From contig NZ_JAOQNS010000004.1 of the NCBI RefSeq assembly GCF_025961475.1, forward strand, positions 124,001 to 188,000: a stretch of 64,000 nucleotides of DNA, written 5' to 3'. The notes below the pieces were generated by a model, which had not been told where the DNA came from, searched no databases, and worked only from the letters and a program-made list of their open reading frames with translations. The DNA is from Rhodobium gokarnense. Lineage in GTDB: Bacteria > Pseudomonadota > Alphaproteobacteria > Rhizobiales > Rhodobiaceae. Position numbers and translations under genes: made by a program. This document shows, in pieces, positions 28,662 to 36,902 of the stretch (the first letter of the stretch is position 1; each line of letters begins with the position of its first letter).

Positions 28662-30640
28662 TCGGGCTTGCCCCAGGACAGGCGGTTGCGTTCCAGCCAG
28701 ACGAGGCTTCCGTCTTCGACACCGACGACCAGGCCGAGCTCGCCGGTTCCGGTCCAGTCGACGGCCTCGGGCGAGCAGGCGTGCATGCCCATGGCGATGG
28801 TTTTTCCGTCGAAGGCGAAGACTTGCGGTTCGGCGAACACCGGGCGCGCGTTGCTGCCGGTGTTTTCAAGGAGGAAGATGCCGGCCTGGCCGGTGGTGCC
28901 GCGCGGCGGGCTTTCCGGGCCTGGCGGGACGGAGGCGCGGGCATGGGTGCCGACGATCAGGTGATAAGTCCCGGTGCCGAACCAGTCGCAGAGGCACAGC
29001 TTCACGCGGCCGCGTCCGCCGCCGACATCGTTGGTGAACCGCACGACATCGCCGCTTTCGAAAGAGAGCAGCCGCTTGTTGACGAGGACCGTGTCGCTCT
29101 CGCGCTCGAAGTCGCAAAGGCACCCGTCGTCGTCGAGCGCGACGTAATGGAGGCGGCCGTCTCCCAGCCAGTCGACGACGGCGGGGCGCACGCGCCAGAC
29201 GGTCTTCAGGGGTTTGCCGGCATAGGTGAGGAGCTGTTCTTTCGCGAAGGCGGGCGGGTAGGTGCCGCCCTCGTTGCGGAAGAACACGTGGCGCCCGTGG
29301 ATGTCGCTCATCAGGATGTCGGGCAGGCCGTCGCCGTTCCAGTCGGCAACGGTCGGGCAGGTGTAGCCGAACATCTTTTCCGAGGGGCCCTGGATCGAGC
29401 CGGTGAGGCCGGCCCGGACGCGGATCTCCGCACCTGCGGCGGTCAGCTTGACCTCGCGGCCAAGTTCCGGTGCGTGCCGGGGGCCGAGGTTGGGATAGAA
29501 CAGCAATTCGCCGGTGGAGTTGCCGACGATGAGATCGGCAAGGCCGTTGCCGTTGAAGTCGTGGGCGGCGGGCGCCGGCAGGACGCTGGCATGGACGACC
29601 GGCTCGGTCGTCTCGATGCGGCCCTCGTTGACGAAGACGGGTGCGCCGTCGGCATTGGTCCCCGTGTTGCGGATGAAGGAGACATAGCCGTCCTCGGCGC
29701 CGACGAGGATGTCCGGCCGGCCGTCGCCGTCCCAGTCGACGACGCAGGGGATGTTGATGCAGTGGTCGAGGGCGAGCGGCGTGCTTTCGGGGGTCTCTAT
29801 GAGGGCCGGCATGGCGACCGAGCGGTCGGTGCAGCCGGCGCCAAGATGCAGGATGTTCCAGAACTCGCCGCAGATGAGGTCGAGGCGGGCGGGATCTGAG
29901 AAGCGGCCGAAGGCGGGCGCGAGCTGGCCGTAGACCTCCAGCGGGCCGTCGCCGGCGGTGATCGGCACGCCTTTTTCCAGCTTTGGCTCGGTCAGGGTGC
30001 CGGTGTTGCGGAAGCGGTAGAGATAGGCGCGCAGGGGCCCGCCGAGCCAGCGGTCCGCCGCATCGTAGCCGCGATAGCCGTGGTCGTTCCATTCCAGCCC
30101 GTTCGGCCAGTAGTCGTCCCAGAAATCGGTGCCGACGACGAGTTCCGGCGCACCGTCGCCGTCAAGGTCGACGAAGCGCGCGACGTGGTAGAACTCGTTG
30201 CCCTTGACCCAGTCGGCATCGAGGTCCAGGCGCACCGGCTCACCGAAGCGCGGGTCCTGGCGGGTGCCGATATTGGGGTAGAGGTAGATGGCCTTGCGCA
30301 TGCGCGAGGCGGAGACGAGATGGAAGACGTCGCCGTCCCGGACCGCGGTCACATAGCCGCGCACGCCCTCGACCAGACGCTCCGGACCGAGGACCGGGGT
30401 GCCGTCGGGATTGGTGCCGATCTCTTCGCGCAGATAGACCTGGCCGTCATAGCAGGCGTCCCAGCTCGACAGGATGAGGTCGCGGCCGCCGTCGCCATCC
30501 CAGTCGACCACGTCGACGCAGGTTATGATGCGCCCCGAGACATATCCTTTGGTGACCGACGGCGCGTAGCCGATGCGCTGGCCGAAATATGCCGGGCCGT
30601 TCCAGACGACCGCATCGTCTTCCCATCTCTTGACGTTCAT
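28658..30640 (-). CDS. FG-GAP/VCBS-repeat beta-propeller protein without export signal
   Basis: 660 residues. It contains eight FG-GAP/VCBS-type repeats with calcium-loop motifs: DWDGDGGRDLIL, DLDGDGAPELVVG, DWDGDGRPDILVG, DFNGNGLADLIVG, DWNGDGLPDILM, and degenerate DWLGDGR, DWFGTGT and DWTGTGE. The predicted fold is a seven- or eight-bladed propeller. Such proteins are normally secreted, but this one starts MNVKRWEDDAVVW with no signal peptide, Tat motif or membrane segment. It is translationally coupled to the AroE-like gene and divergent from the aldolase gene. A cytoplasmic enzyme such as a lyase, lactonase or epimerase is possible, but I cannot assign a reaction. Confidence 0.8.
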   Translation of the reverse strand: MNVKRWEDDAVVWNGPAYFGQRIGYAPSVTKGYVSGRIITCVDVVDWDGDGGRDLILSSWDACYDGQVYLREEIGTNPDGTPVLGPERLVEGVRGYVTAVRDGDVFHLVSASRMRKAIYLYPNIGTRQDPRFGEPVRLDLDADWVKGNEFYHVARFVDLDGDGAPELVVGTDFWDDYWPNGLEWNDHGYRGYDAADRWLGGPLRAYLYRFRNTGTLTEPKLEKGVPITAGDGPLEVYGQLAPAFGRFSDPARLDLICGEFWNILHLGAGCTDRSVAMPALIETPESTPLALDHCINIPCVVDWDGDGRPDILVGAEDGYVSFIRNTGTNADGAPVFVNEGRIETTEPVVHASVLPAPAAHDFNGNGLADLIVGNSTGELLFYPNLGPRHAPELGREVKLTAAGAEIRVRAGLTGSIQGPSEKMFGYTCPTVADWNGDGLPDILMSDIHGRHVFFRNEGGTYPPAFAKEQLLTYAGKPLKTVWRVRPAVVDWLGDGRLHYVALDDDGCLCDFERESDTVLVNKRLLSFESGDVVRFTNDVGGGRGRVKLCLCDWFGTGTYHLIVGTHARASVPPGPESPPRGTTGQAGIFLLENTGSNARPVFAEPQVFAFDGKTIAMGMHACSPEAVDWTGTGELGLVVGVEDGSLVWLERNRLSWGKPE

Positions 30641-30666
30641 CGCGCCGCTCAGTTATTACGAACAAT

Positions 30667-30700
30667 GTTCCATATAGAACATCATTTCGAAATTCGGAAC
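30667..30700. promoter_or_regulatory. IclR operator region between the FG-GAP and aldolase genes
   Basis: ATTTCGAAATTCGGAAC (30684-30700) keeps one perfect half of the GTTCC-N7-GGAAC palindrome and three of five bases in the other. An adjoining palindrome, GTTCCATATAGAAC (30667-30680), has the same GTTC/GAAC arms at a different spacing. The region is divergent, so the sites could serve both operons. Confidence 0.5.
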
Positions 30701-30768
30701 AAGATGCACGGCCAAGAAATCCATGGCGGCGACGGATTGCCCGCCGGGGCGGCCGGGAAAGGGACGTT

Positions 30769-31722
30769 ATGGACAGGGTGAGGGCCATCGACGGCATCGT
30801 TCCCGTCATGCTGACGCCGTTCGACGACGGCGGAAAGGTCGATTTTCAGAGCCTTGAGCGGCTCGTTGCGTGGTACATCGCGAACGGCGCCGACACGCTG
30901 TTTGCCGTCTGCCAGTCGAGCGAGATGCAGTTCCTGGGCCTTGAGGAGCGGGTGGCGATCGCCCGCTTCGTGGTGGACCGGGCAGGGGGGCGGGTGCCGG
31001 TGATCGCCTCCGGCCACGTGGCGAGCGCTCCCGAGGACCAGATCCGAGAACTCTCGGCCATGGCGGACTGCGGCATCGACGGGCTCGTCCTCGTCACCAA
31101 CCGGCTCGATACCGAGAATCAGGGCTTTGAAGCGTTTCGCGGCAGTCTTCAGGCGCTTTTGTCGCAGCTTCCGGCCGACCTGCCGCTCGGGCTCTATGAA
31201 TGCCCGGCCCCGTTCCGGCGGCTCTTGAGCGACGACGAGTTGAGGCTCTGCCTTGATACCGGCCGGTTCCGGGTGCTGAAGGACGTCTCCTGCGACCTCG
31301 ATACCGTCACGCGCCGGATCGGGCTTGTGAAGGGCAGCGGGTTTTCGATCGTCAACGCCAACGCTGCTATCGCGTTCGATGCCATGCAGGCCGGATCGAA
31401 GGGGTTTGCGGGCGTCTTCACCAATTTCCATCCGGACCTTTACGCCTGGCTCTATCGGCACGGGGCGTCCGGCGATCCGCTGTCCGAAGACCTGGCGACC
31501 TTCCTGGTGCTTGCCGCGACGGCCGAGCCGATGGGCTATCCGGTCCTTGCCAAGCTCCACCACCAGCGGCTCGGCACGGTCCGTTCGCTGGCAAGCCGCG
31601 TCGTCACCTACGATATCGTCGAGCGGCACTGGGCGATCGAAGCGATCCTCGATCACATCGAGGCCGGCGCGGAGCGGTTTCGCGGGCTGATCGCCGAACG
31701 GGCGAATGGGGCCCCGTCATGA
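30769..31722 (+). CDS. DapA/NanA-family aldolase or dehydratase
   Basis: 317 residues, the TIM-barrel class I aldolase family. The catalytic tyrosine is in LGLYECP and the Schiff-base lysine in RVLKDVS. The loop that normally reads GTTGE and holds the pyruvate carboxylate reads CQSSEM, so the substrate is not a standard one. Expected chemistry is aldol cleavage or dehydration of a keto acid. It overlaps rbsK by four bases and is divergent from the FG-GAP/AroE-like operon. Confidence 0.82.
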   Translation: MDRVRAIDGIVPVMLTPFDDGGKVDFQSLERLVAWYIANGADTLFAVCQSSEMQFLGLEERVAIARFVVDRAGGRVPVIASGHVASAPEDQIRELSAMADCGIDGLVLVTNRLDTENQGFEAFRGSLQALLSQLPADLPLGLYECPAPFRRLLSDDELRLCLDTGRFRVLKDVSCDLDTVTRRIGLVKGSGFSIVNANAAIAFDAMQAGSKGFAGVFTNFHPDLYAWLYRHGASGDPLSEDLATFLVLAATAEPMGYPVLAKLHHQRLGTVRSLASRVVTYDIVERHWAIEAILDHIEAGAERFRGLIAERANGAPS

Positions 31723-32636
31723 GCGTCATCGTCCTTGGCAGCGTCAACATGGATGTCGTCCTTTCCGTCAACACCCTGCCGCAGGCGGGGGAGACGATCG
31801 CGGCGAGCGCCCAGAACCTTTATCCCGGCGGCAAGGGCGCCAACCAGGCGATTGCCAGCGCGCGCTGCGGCGCGCCGACGGCGTTTTTCGGCGCGGTGGG
31901 CGACGACGACTACGGCGCGGTCCTTGCAAAAAACCTGCAGGACAACGGCATCGACACGGCCGGGCTGAAGGTGCTGGCCGGCAGGCGAACGGGGCAGGCC
32001 TCGATCTACGTCTCCGCCGCCGGGGAAAACTCCATCGTCATCCTCGCCGGCGCGAACCACGACTTTGTCTTCGACGAAGACGGCGGCCCGGTGCCGGTCC
32101 CGTCCGCGCCCGCCGTCCGGCTCGCCCAGTTCGAAATGCCGCTTGCCGCCATCAAGGCCTTCTTCGATGCGCCGGGGGCGGCGTCCGGCACGCGCATCCT
32201 CAATCCGGCGCCGGCACTGCCGGACGGGCGCTTCCTGTTCGACCTTTCCGACATCCTCATCGTCAACCAGACCGAGCTTGCGACCTATGCCGGCCGTCCC
32301 GACGCCGCGTCGTCACCGGAGGCCAGCATTGCTCTCGCGCGCGGCCTGTTGTCCCGCGACGACCAGTGGGTCGTCGTCACGCTCGGGGCGGACGGGCTTG
32401 TCGCCGTCGGCGCCGGGCAAGAGATCTTCGTTGCCGGGCTCGATACCGAGGTGGTCGACACGACCGGAGCCGGCGACTGCTTTTGCGGCGCGCTTGCCGC
32501 ACGGCTTTCTGCCAGCGAGCCCCTCCGCGACGCCCTGGCGTTCGCCAATGCCGCCGCCGCGCTGGCGGTTTCGCGCCGCGGCGCCGGGCCCTCGATGCCG
32601 ACCTTTGAGGAGGTCGTCGCGCGGCAGGCTCGTTAG
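31719..32636 (+). CDS. Ribokinase-like PfkB-family sugar kinase
   Basis: 305 residues. The PfkB signatures are visible: GGKGANQAIASARCG near the N-terminus and DTTGAGDCFCGALA near the C-terminus, the latter carrying the catalytic aspartate and anion hole. The N-terminal GSVNMDVV start is typical of RbsK. It phosphorylates ribose or a similar sugar or sugar acid with ATP. Its coupling to the aldolase gene suggests the sugar is phosphorylated during a degradative route, though the order is not clear. Confidence 0.85.
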   Translation: MSVIVLGSVNMDVVLSVNTLPQAGETIAASAQNLYPGGKGANQAIASARCGAPTAFFGAVGDDDYGAVLAKNLQDNGIDTAGLKVLAGRRTGQASIYVSAAGENSIVILAGANHDFVFDEDGGPVPVPSAPAVRLAQFEMPLAAIKAFFDAPGAASGTRILNPAPALPDGRFLFDLSDILIVNQTELATYAGRPDAASSPEASIALARGLLSRDDQWVVVTLGADGLVAVGAGQEIFVAGLDTEVVDTTGAGDCFCGALAARLSASEPLRDALAFANAAAALAVSRRGAGPSMPTFEEVVARQAR

Positions 32637-32872
32637 GGGCCGCGCCCGGCCGTCCTGCGGTTCGGGAGAGTGGCCTCGCCGCAAGCCCCGGTCACTCGCC
32701 TGCAGGGCGTGTGGCCTAGCGCGCCCTGCGCAGGTCTCCGCAACCAGCGCCTTTGCCGAAGCGGCCGCGCCGCACGCCGGCGTTCGCCCCTGCTGCGGTG
32801 TGTTGTCCCGGTCGACGGATTCGCGTCGCCGAGCTTGACTCAAAAGCGGACCAGCATTTAAATAGAAACGCC

Positions 32873-32889
32873 GTTCCGGAAATCGGAAC
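32873..32889. promoter_or_regulatory. IclR operator, site before the TRAP operon
   Basis: GTTCCGGAAATCGGAAC has half-sites identical to those at 26771 with the same seven-base spacing. It lies 45 bases before the TRAP binding-protein start, where a repressor would cover the promoter. The rest of the 298-base gap between rbsK and dctP shows nothing else. Confidence 0.68.
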
Positions 32890-32934
32890 GCTTGATAGCA
32901 GACGAACGAACGCAAAAAACGGGAGATGCCTGAA

Positions 32935-33966
32935 ATGATCCAGATTCGGAGGAGACGATTCACCGCGACCCTGGGGGCGCTGATTGCGAGCGCGGCGCTC
33001 GTCGGTGCCGTTTCGGCGTCGAGCCCGGCAAAAGCGGCCGACGCGGTCACGCTGAAATTCTCCGCTGTCTTTCCCGCCGGCGGCCAGCAGGGCGACGGCG
33101 CCGTCCAGCTCGGCAAATATCTGGAAGAGTATTCCGACGGAAAGATCGCGTTTCAGTTCTTCCCGAGCTCGCAGCTCGGCAACAAGATCCAGAGCCTTGA
33201 GGGCCTGCGCAACGGCTCCATCGAGATGACCGAGGCCGCGGCCACCGATCTCGGCAATTTCAGCGAGCTGTGGTCGATCTTCGCGCTGCCGTTCCTGTTC
33301 AATGACGGCGCCGACGCCATCCGCGTCGTGTCCGATCCGCGCGTCGCCAAGATCCTCAACGAGGACGCCGAGGCGAACGGCTTCAAGATCATCGCCTGGT
33401 GGAACATGGGCGAGCGCAGCATCATCAACTCCAAGCGCCCGGTGAATTCGCCGGAAGACCTCAGCGGCATCAAGATCCGCGTCATGCAGAGCCCGATGCT
33501 CGCCAAGGCGATTACCGCCATGGGCGCCACCGGCGTGCCGATGGCCTGGGGCGAAGTCTATACGGCGGTCCAGCAGGGCGTCATCGACGGCCTGGAGAAC
33601 TCGCCGCCGGTGATCGCCGTCAACAAGTTCTACGAGGTTGCCGACTACTACTCGCTGACGCAGCAGTTCATCATCCCCGACCCGCAGATGATCAGCACCA
33701 AGGTGTTCGACAGCCTGTCGCCGGAACTGCAGGACGCGGTGATGAAGGCCGGCGAGGCCTCCCAGAAGGACTTCAACGCCAAGTGGGAAAAGGCCGTCGC
33801 CAGCGACATCCAGCTCCTCAAGGACAAGGGCGTGCAGGTCAACGAAGTCGACAAGGCCGCGTTCCGCAAGGCCGTGCAGCCGCTGGTCGACGAATACCTC
33901 GCCTCGGCCGACGCAAAGACCAAGGCGCTCTACGACACGATCGTCACCGTCCGCGACGGTGGCTAA
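32935..33966 (+). CDS. dctP: TRAP transporter substrate-binding protein, DctP family
   Basis: About 343 residues. A cleavable signal (IRRRRFTATLGALIASAALVGAV, cleavage near AKAAD) leads into a mature DctP-fold protein with the MAWGEVYTAVQQGVIDGLEN signature that holds the carboxylate-binding region. It captures an organic acid, possibly a sugar acid, in the periplasm. The ATG at 32935 is preferred over the one at 32926 because GGGAG is then at a normal distance. It is the first gene of a three-part TRAP system. Confidence 0.9.
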   Translation: MIQIRRRRFTATLGALIASAALVGAVSASSPAKAADAVTLKFSAVFPAGGQQGDGAVQLGKYLEEYSDGKIAFQFFPSSQLGNKIQSLEGLRNGSIEMTEAAATDLGNFSELWSIFALPFLFNDGADAIRVVSDPRVAKILNEDAEANGFKIIAWWNMGERSIINSKRPVNSPEDLSGIKIRVMQSPMLAKAITAMGATGVPMAWGEVYTAVQQGVIDGLENSPPVIAVNKFYEVADYYSLTQQFIIPDPQMISTKVFDSLSPELQDAVMKAGEASQKDFNAKWEKAVASDIQLLKDKGVQVNEVDKAAFRKAVQPLVDEYLASADAKTKALYDTIVTVRDGG

Positions 33967-34006
33967 AGGAGAGGCTAGACCGCGAAAATAAGCCTCCAGC
34001 AAGCCG

Positions 34007-34055
34007 CCCCCCGGCAGGATCGCGCCAATCCCAAGTGGCAGGTTCGGCCGGGGGG
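34007..34055 (+). other. Hairpin between TRAP binding-protein and membrane-subunit genes
   Basis: CCCCCCGGC (34007-34015) and GCCGGGGGG (34047-34055) form a perfect 9-bp stem with a 31-base loop in the 219-base gap after dctP. There is no T-run. Such hairpins often protect the highly expressed binding-protein mRNA and lower expression of the genes that follow. Confidence 0.45.
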
Positions 34056-34185
34056 ATGCCTCCGAGCCCTCGGTATTCGCGTGTCCGCCAGGCGCCGGGG
34101 CTTGATCCGCGGCTCCCCACGAAAAGCAGGCGGCAGCGCCGAATGGACCTGCAAGCGGCAACCGTGACTGGCTATAAGAGAGCAC

Positions 34186-34674
34186 ATGCGCCCCGACCGG
34201 ATCATCGAGCTGTTTGAGGAAATCGTCAGCGTCCTGACGCTGGGCGTCATCGTCGTCCTCGTGCTCGTTCAGGTTTTCTTCCGCTACGTGCTGTCGAGCG
34301 GGCTCCTGTGGGTCGACGAACTGGTCATCAACCTGATGGTCCTGCTGGTCCTCGTCGGCGCTGCGCTGGCGACGCGCAACGGCGCCCATATCGACCTGAG
34401 GCTGATCGTCAACGGCCTGCAGCCCTGGCTGCGCCTCGTCCTCAAGGTCCTCGGCACCCTCGTCACCATCGTCTTCCTCCTCGTCCTGATCTGGGCCTCG
34501 GCCGGCTACGCCTACGACTCGCGCAACCTCGCGACGACGATGATCGGCATTCCCCTGTGGCTCGCCTACGGCACGATCCCGCTCGGCGGCGTGCTGATCC
34601 TCTACGAGTTCCTCAAGCTGACCGTGCGCTCGGTGCGCGACGGCACCTTCAATTCCGACGAGGTTGCGCCATGA
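34186..34674 (+). CDS. dctQ: TRAP transporter small membrane subunit, DctQ family
   Basis: 162 residues with four membrane helices, the standard DctQ topology. The conserved WVDELVINLMVLLVLVGAALATRNGAHI region (helix 2 and the following loop) is clear. It supports the DctM channel protein, with which its gene overlaps by four bases (ATGA). The gap from dctP holds a hairpin but no gene. Confidence 0.88.
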   Translation: MRPDRIIELFEEIVSVLTLGVIVVLVLVQVFFRYVLSSGLLWVDELVINLMVLLVLVGAALATRNGAHIDLRLIVNGLQPWLRLVLKVLGTLVTIVFLLVLIWASAGYAYDSRNLATTMIGIPLWLAYGTIPLGGVLILYEFLKLTVRSVRDGTFNSDEVAP

Positions 34675-35978
34675 TCACCGGTGTCTCGCTGATCGCGCTC
34701 CTCTTCGCCCTCATCCTGATCGGGGTGCCGGTCTATGTGTCGCTCGGCTTTGCCGGCGCGGTCGGCCTCCTCGTCATCAGCATGGGCCAGACCTTCGGCG
34801 ACCCGTTCATCGCCATCCCGCAATCGCTCTATTCCGGCATCGGCTTCTTTCCGCTGCTCGCCATTCCGCTCTTCATCCTCGCCGGCGAGATCATGAACCG
34901 GTCCGGCATCACCGACCGGCTGGTCAAGTTCTCGGTGATGCTGATCGGCCGCTGGCCGGCCAGCCTCGCCAATGCCAACATCCTTGCCAGCATGTTCTTC
35001 GGCGGCATCACCGGGTCGGCGCAGGCCGACACCTCCGCGGTCGGCGGCGTGCTCATCCCGGCGATGGAAAAGGAAGGCTACAGCAAGGAGATCGCCGTCG
35101 CCGTGACGGCCAGTTCCTCCACGGTCGGGCCGATCATCCCGCCGAGCATTATGATGGTGATCTACGGCGTCTCCGTCGGTACCTCGATCGGCGCGCTGTT
35201 CATCGCCGGCGTCGTGCCGGGCATCCTGATCGGCCTGTCGCTGATCGCGACGGTCCTCGTCCTCGACCGCAAACACAAATTCCCGCGCCGCACGGGCTCG
35301 ATCCCGATGCGCGAGAAGCTGACCATCACTAAGGACGCCATGTGGCCGCTGGTGATGCCGGGGATCATCGTCGGCGGCATCCTCGGCGGCGTCGTCACGC
35401 CCACGGAGGCGGGCGCGCTCGCCGTGCTCTATGCGCTGATCTTCGGCTACGGCATCCAGAGGTCGCTGACGGTCTCCGACCTGCCGGCGATGCTGCGGCG
35501 GACGGCGATCCTGACCGCCGCGGTGATGCTGATCATCAGCTGCGCCAAGATCCTGAGCTATGCCCTGACGGTGTTCCAGATGCCGCTGCTGATCGGCGCC
35601 TTCTTCCAGTCGATCTCAGAGTCGCCGATCGTCTTCCTGTTGCTCGTCAACATCCTGCTCCTGGTCATCGGCACCTTCATGGACGGCGGCGCGAGCCTCA
35701 TCATCCTGTCGCCGATCCTGGCGCCGATCGCCGTTTCCTACGGCATCGACCCGGTCCATTTCGGCGTCATCATGGTGCTCAACCTGATCATCGGCCAGGG
35801 CACGCCGCCGCTCGGGCTGTGCCTGTTCATCGCCTCGGCGATCGCGAAACTGCCGGTGGAGCGCGGCGCAAAGGCCATCCTGCCGTTCATCGGCGCGGAA
35901 GTCGCCGTGCTCTTCGTCGTCACCTACTGGCCGTGGCTCGCGCTCGCCCTGCCGCGGTATTTCGGCTTCGTCGTCTAG
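34671..35978 (+). CDS. dctM: TRAP transporter large membrane subunit, DctM family
   Basis: About 435 residues and roughly twelve membrane segments. The family's GSAQADTSAVGG and VGPIIPPSIMMVIYG motifs, which form the discontinuous helices of the transport core, are present. It is the sodium-driven channel for the acid captured by the binding protein. It ends 88 bases before the TIM-barrel isomerase gene, so the whole run from 32935 to 37898 is probably one operon. Confidence 0.92.
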   Translation: MITGVSLIALLFALILIGVPVYVSLGFAGAVGLLVISMGQTFGDPFIAIPQSLYSGIGFFPLLAIPLFILAGEIMNRSGITDRLVKFSVMLIGRWPASLANANILASMFFGGITGSAQADTSAVGGVLIPAMEKEGYSKEIAVAVTASSSTVGPIIPPSIMMVIYGVSVGTSIGALFIAGVVPGILIGLSLIATVLVLDRKHKFPRRTGSIPMREKLTITKDAMWPLVMPGIIVGGILGGVVTPTEAGALAVLYALIFGYGIQRSLTVSDLPAMLRRTAILTAAVMLIISCAKILSYALTVFQMPLLIGAFFQSISESPIVFLLLVNILLLVIGTFMDGGASLIILSPILAPIAVSYGIDPVHFGVIMVLNLIIGQGTPPLGLCLFIASAIAKLPVERGAKAILPFIGAEVAVLFVVTYWPWLALALPRYFGFVV

Positions 35979-36066
35979 AGCATTTTGAGCGATGCCGAAA
36001 TCGCCTGAAATGCGCCAGTCGAACCGACTGCCGAGCGGCGCGACGGGAAAGGAAACCGGTAGCCCC

Positions 36067-36891
36067 ATGCTTGATCTCGACCGCATTGCCATCAACCAGG
36101 CGACCACCAAGACCCGGTGGGGATTTCGCGCATCCGTCGAGGGATATGCCCGGCACGGCGTGCGCCAGGTCGGCCTCTGGCTCGACAAGCTGGACGAGTG
36201 CGGGCTTGCCGAGGGCAAGAAGATCCTCGATGCCAACGGCATGAGGGTTACCGGCGTCAACCGCGCCGGCCCGTTCGTGCTCGATGGGTCGGTGCCGCTG
36301 TCGGCGGCCGTCGATGCGGCGAGGACCGCCATCGACGTGACGGCCGAACTGGGCGCGGACTGCCTGATGGTGTTCCCGGGCGGCATGCCGAAGGGCTCGC
36401 GCGATCTCGCCGGCGCAAGGGGGCGGTTCGTCTCCGTCGCCGCGGCCCTTGTCGACCATGCCCGCGGCACCGGCGTCACCCTCGGACTGGAGCCGTTGCA
36501 CCCGATGCTCGCCGCCGACCGGTCGGTCCTCAACACCATGACCGAGGCCAACGATCTGTGCGATGCGCTCGGGCCGGGTGTCGGCATCGTGGTCGACGTC
36601 TATCACCTGTGGTGGGACGTGCGGCTGAAGGCCGAGATCGCCCGCGCCGGGGCGGACCGGCTCGTCGGGTTCCACGTCAGCGACTGGCTCGTTCCGACAA
36701 GGGACCTGGTCTTCGACCGCGGGATGATGGGCGACGGCGTCATCGACAACGCGCAGATCCGCGGCTGGATGGAAGATGCCGGCTATGCCGGTGCAGTCGA
36801 GGTGGAGATCTTTTCGCAAGCCGACTGGTGGGAGAGGGACCCGGACGAGGTCGTCCGCACCTCGATCGAGCGCTGCCAGAAATACGTGTGA
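36067..36891 (+). CDS. Sugar phosphate isomerase/epimerase-like TIM-barrel protein
   Basis: About 274 residues of the AP-endonuclease-2/xylose-isomerase-like family. Candidate metal ligands typical of this fold are the glutamate in GLEPLHP, the aspartate and histidine in VVDVYHLWWD, the histidine in GFHVSD, and the glutamate in VEVEIFS. Members isomerise or dehydrate sugars and inositols. The start at 36067 follows GGAAAGGAAACC; the ATG at 35992 would add a non-homologous tail. It sits between the TRAP transporter and a Gfo/Idh/MocA dehydrogenase. Confidence 0.83.
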   Translation: MLDLDRIAINQATTKTRWGFRASVEGYARHGVRQVGLWLDKLDECGLAEGKKILDANGMRVTGVNRAGPFVLDGSVPLSAAVDAARTAIDVTAELGADCLMVFPGGMPKGSRDLAGARGRFVSVAAALVDHARGTGVTLGLEPLHPMLAADRSVLNTMTEANDLCDALGPGVGIVVDVYHLWWDVRLKAEIARAGADRLVGFHVSDWLVPTRDLVFDRGMMGDGVIDNAQIRGWMEDAGYAGAVEVEIFSQADWWERDPDEVVRTSIERCQKYV

Positions 36892-36902
36892 GGCCAACAG
36901 CG

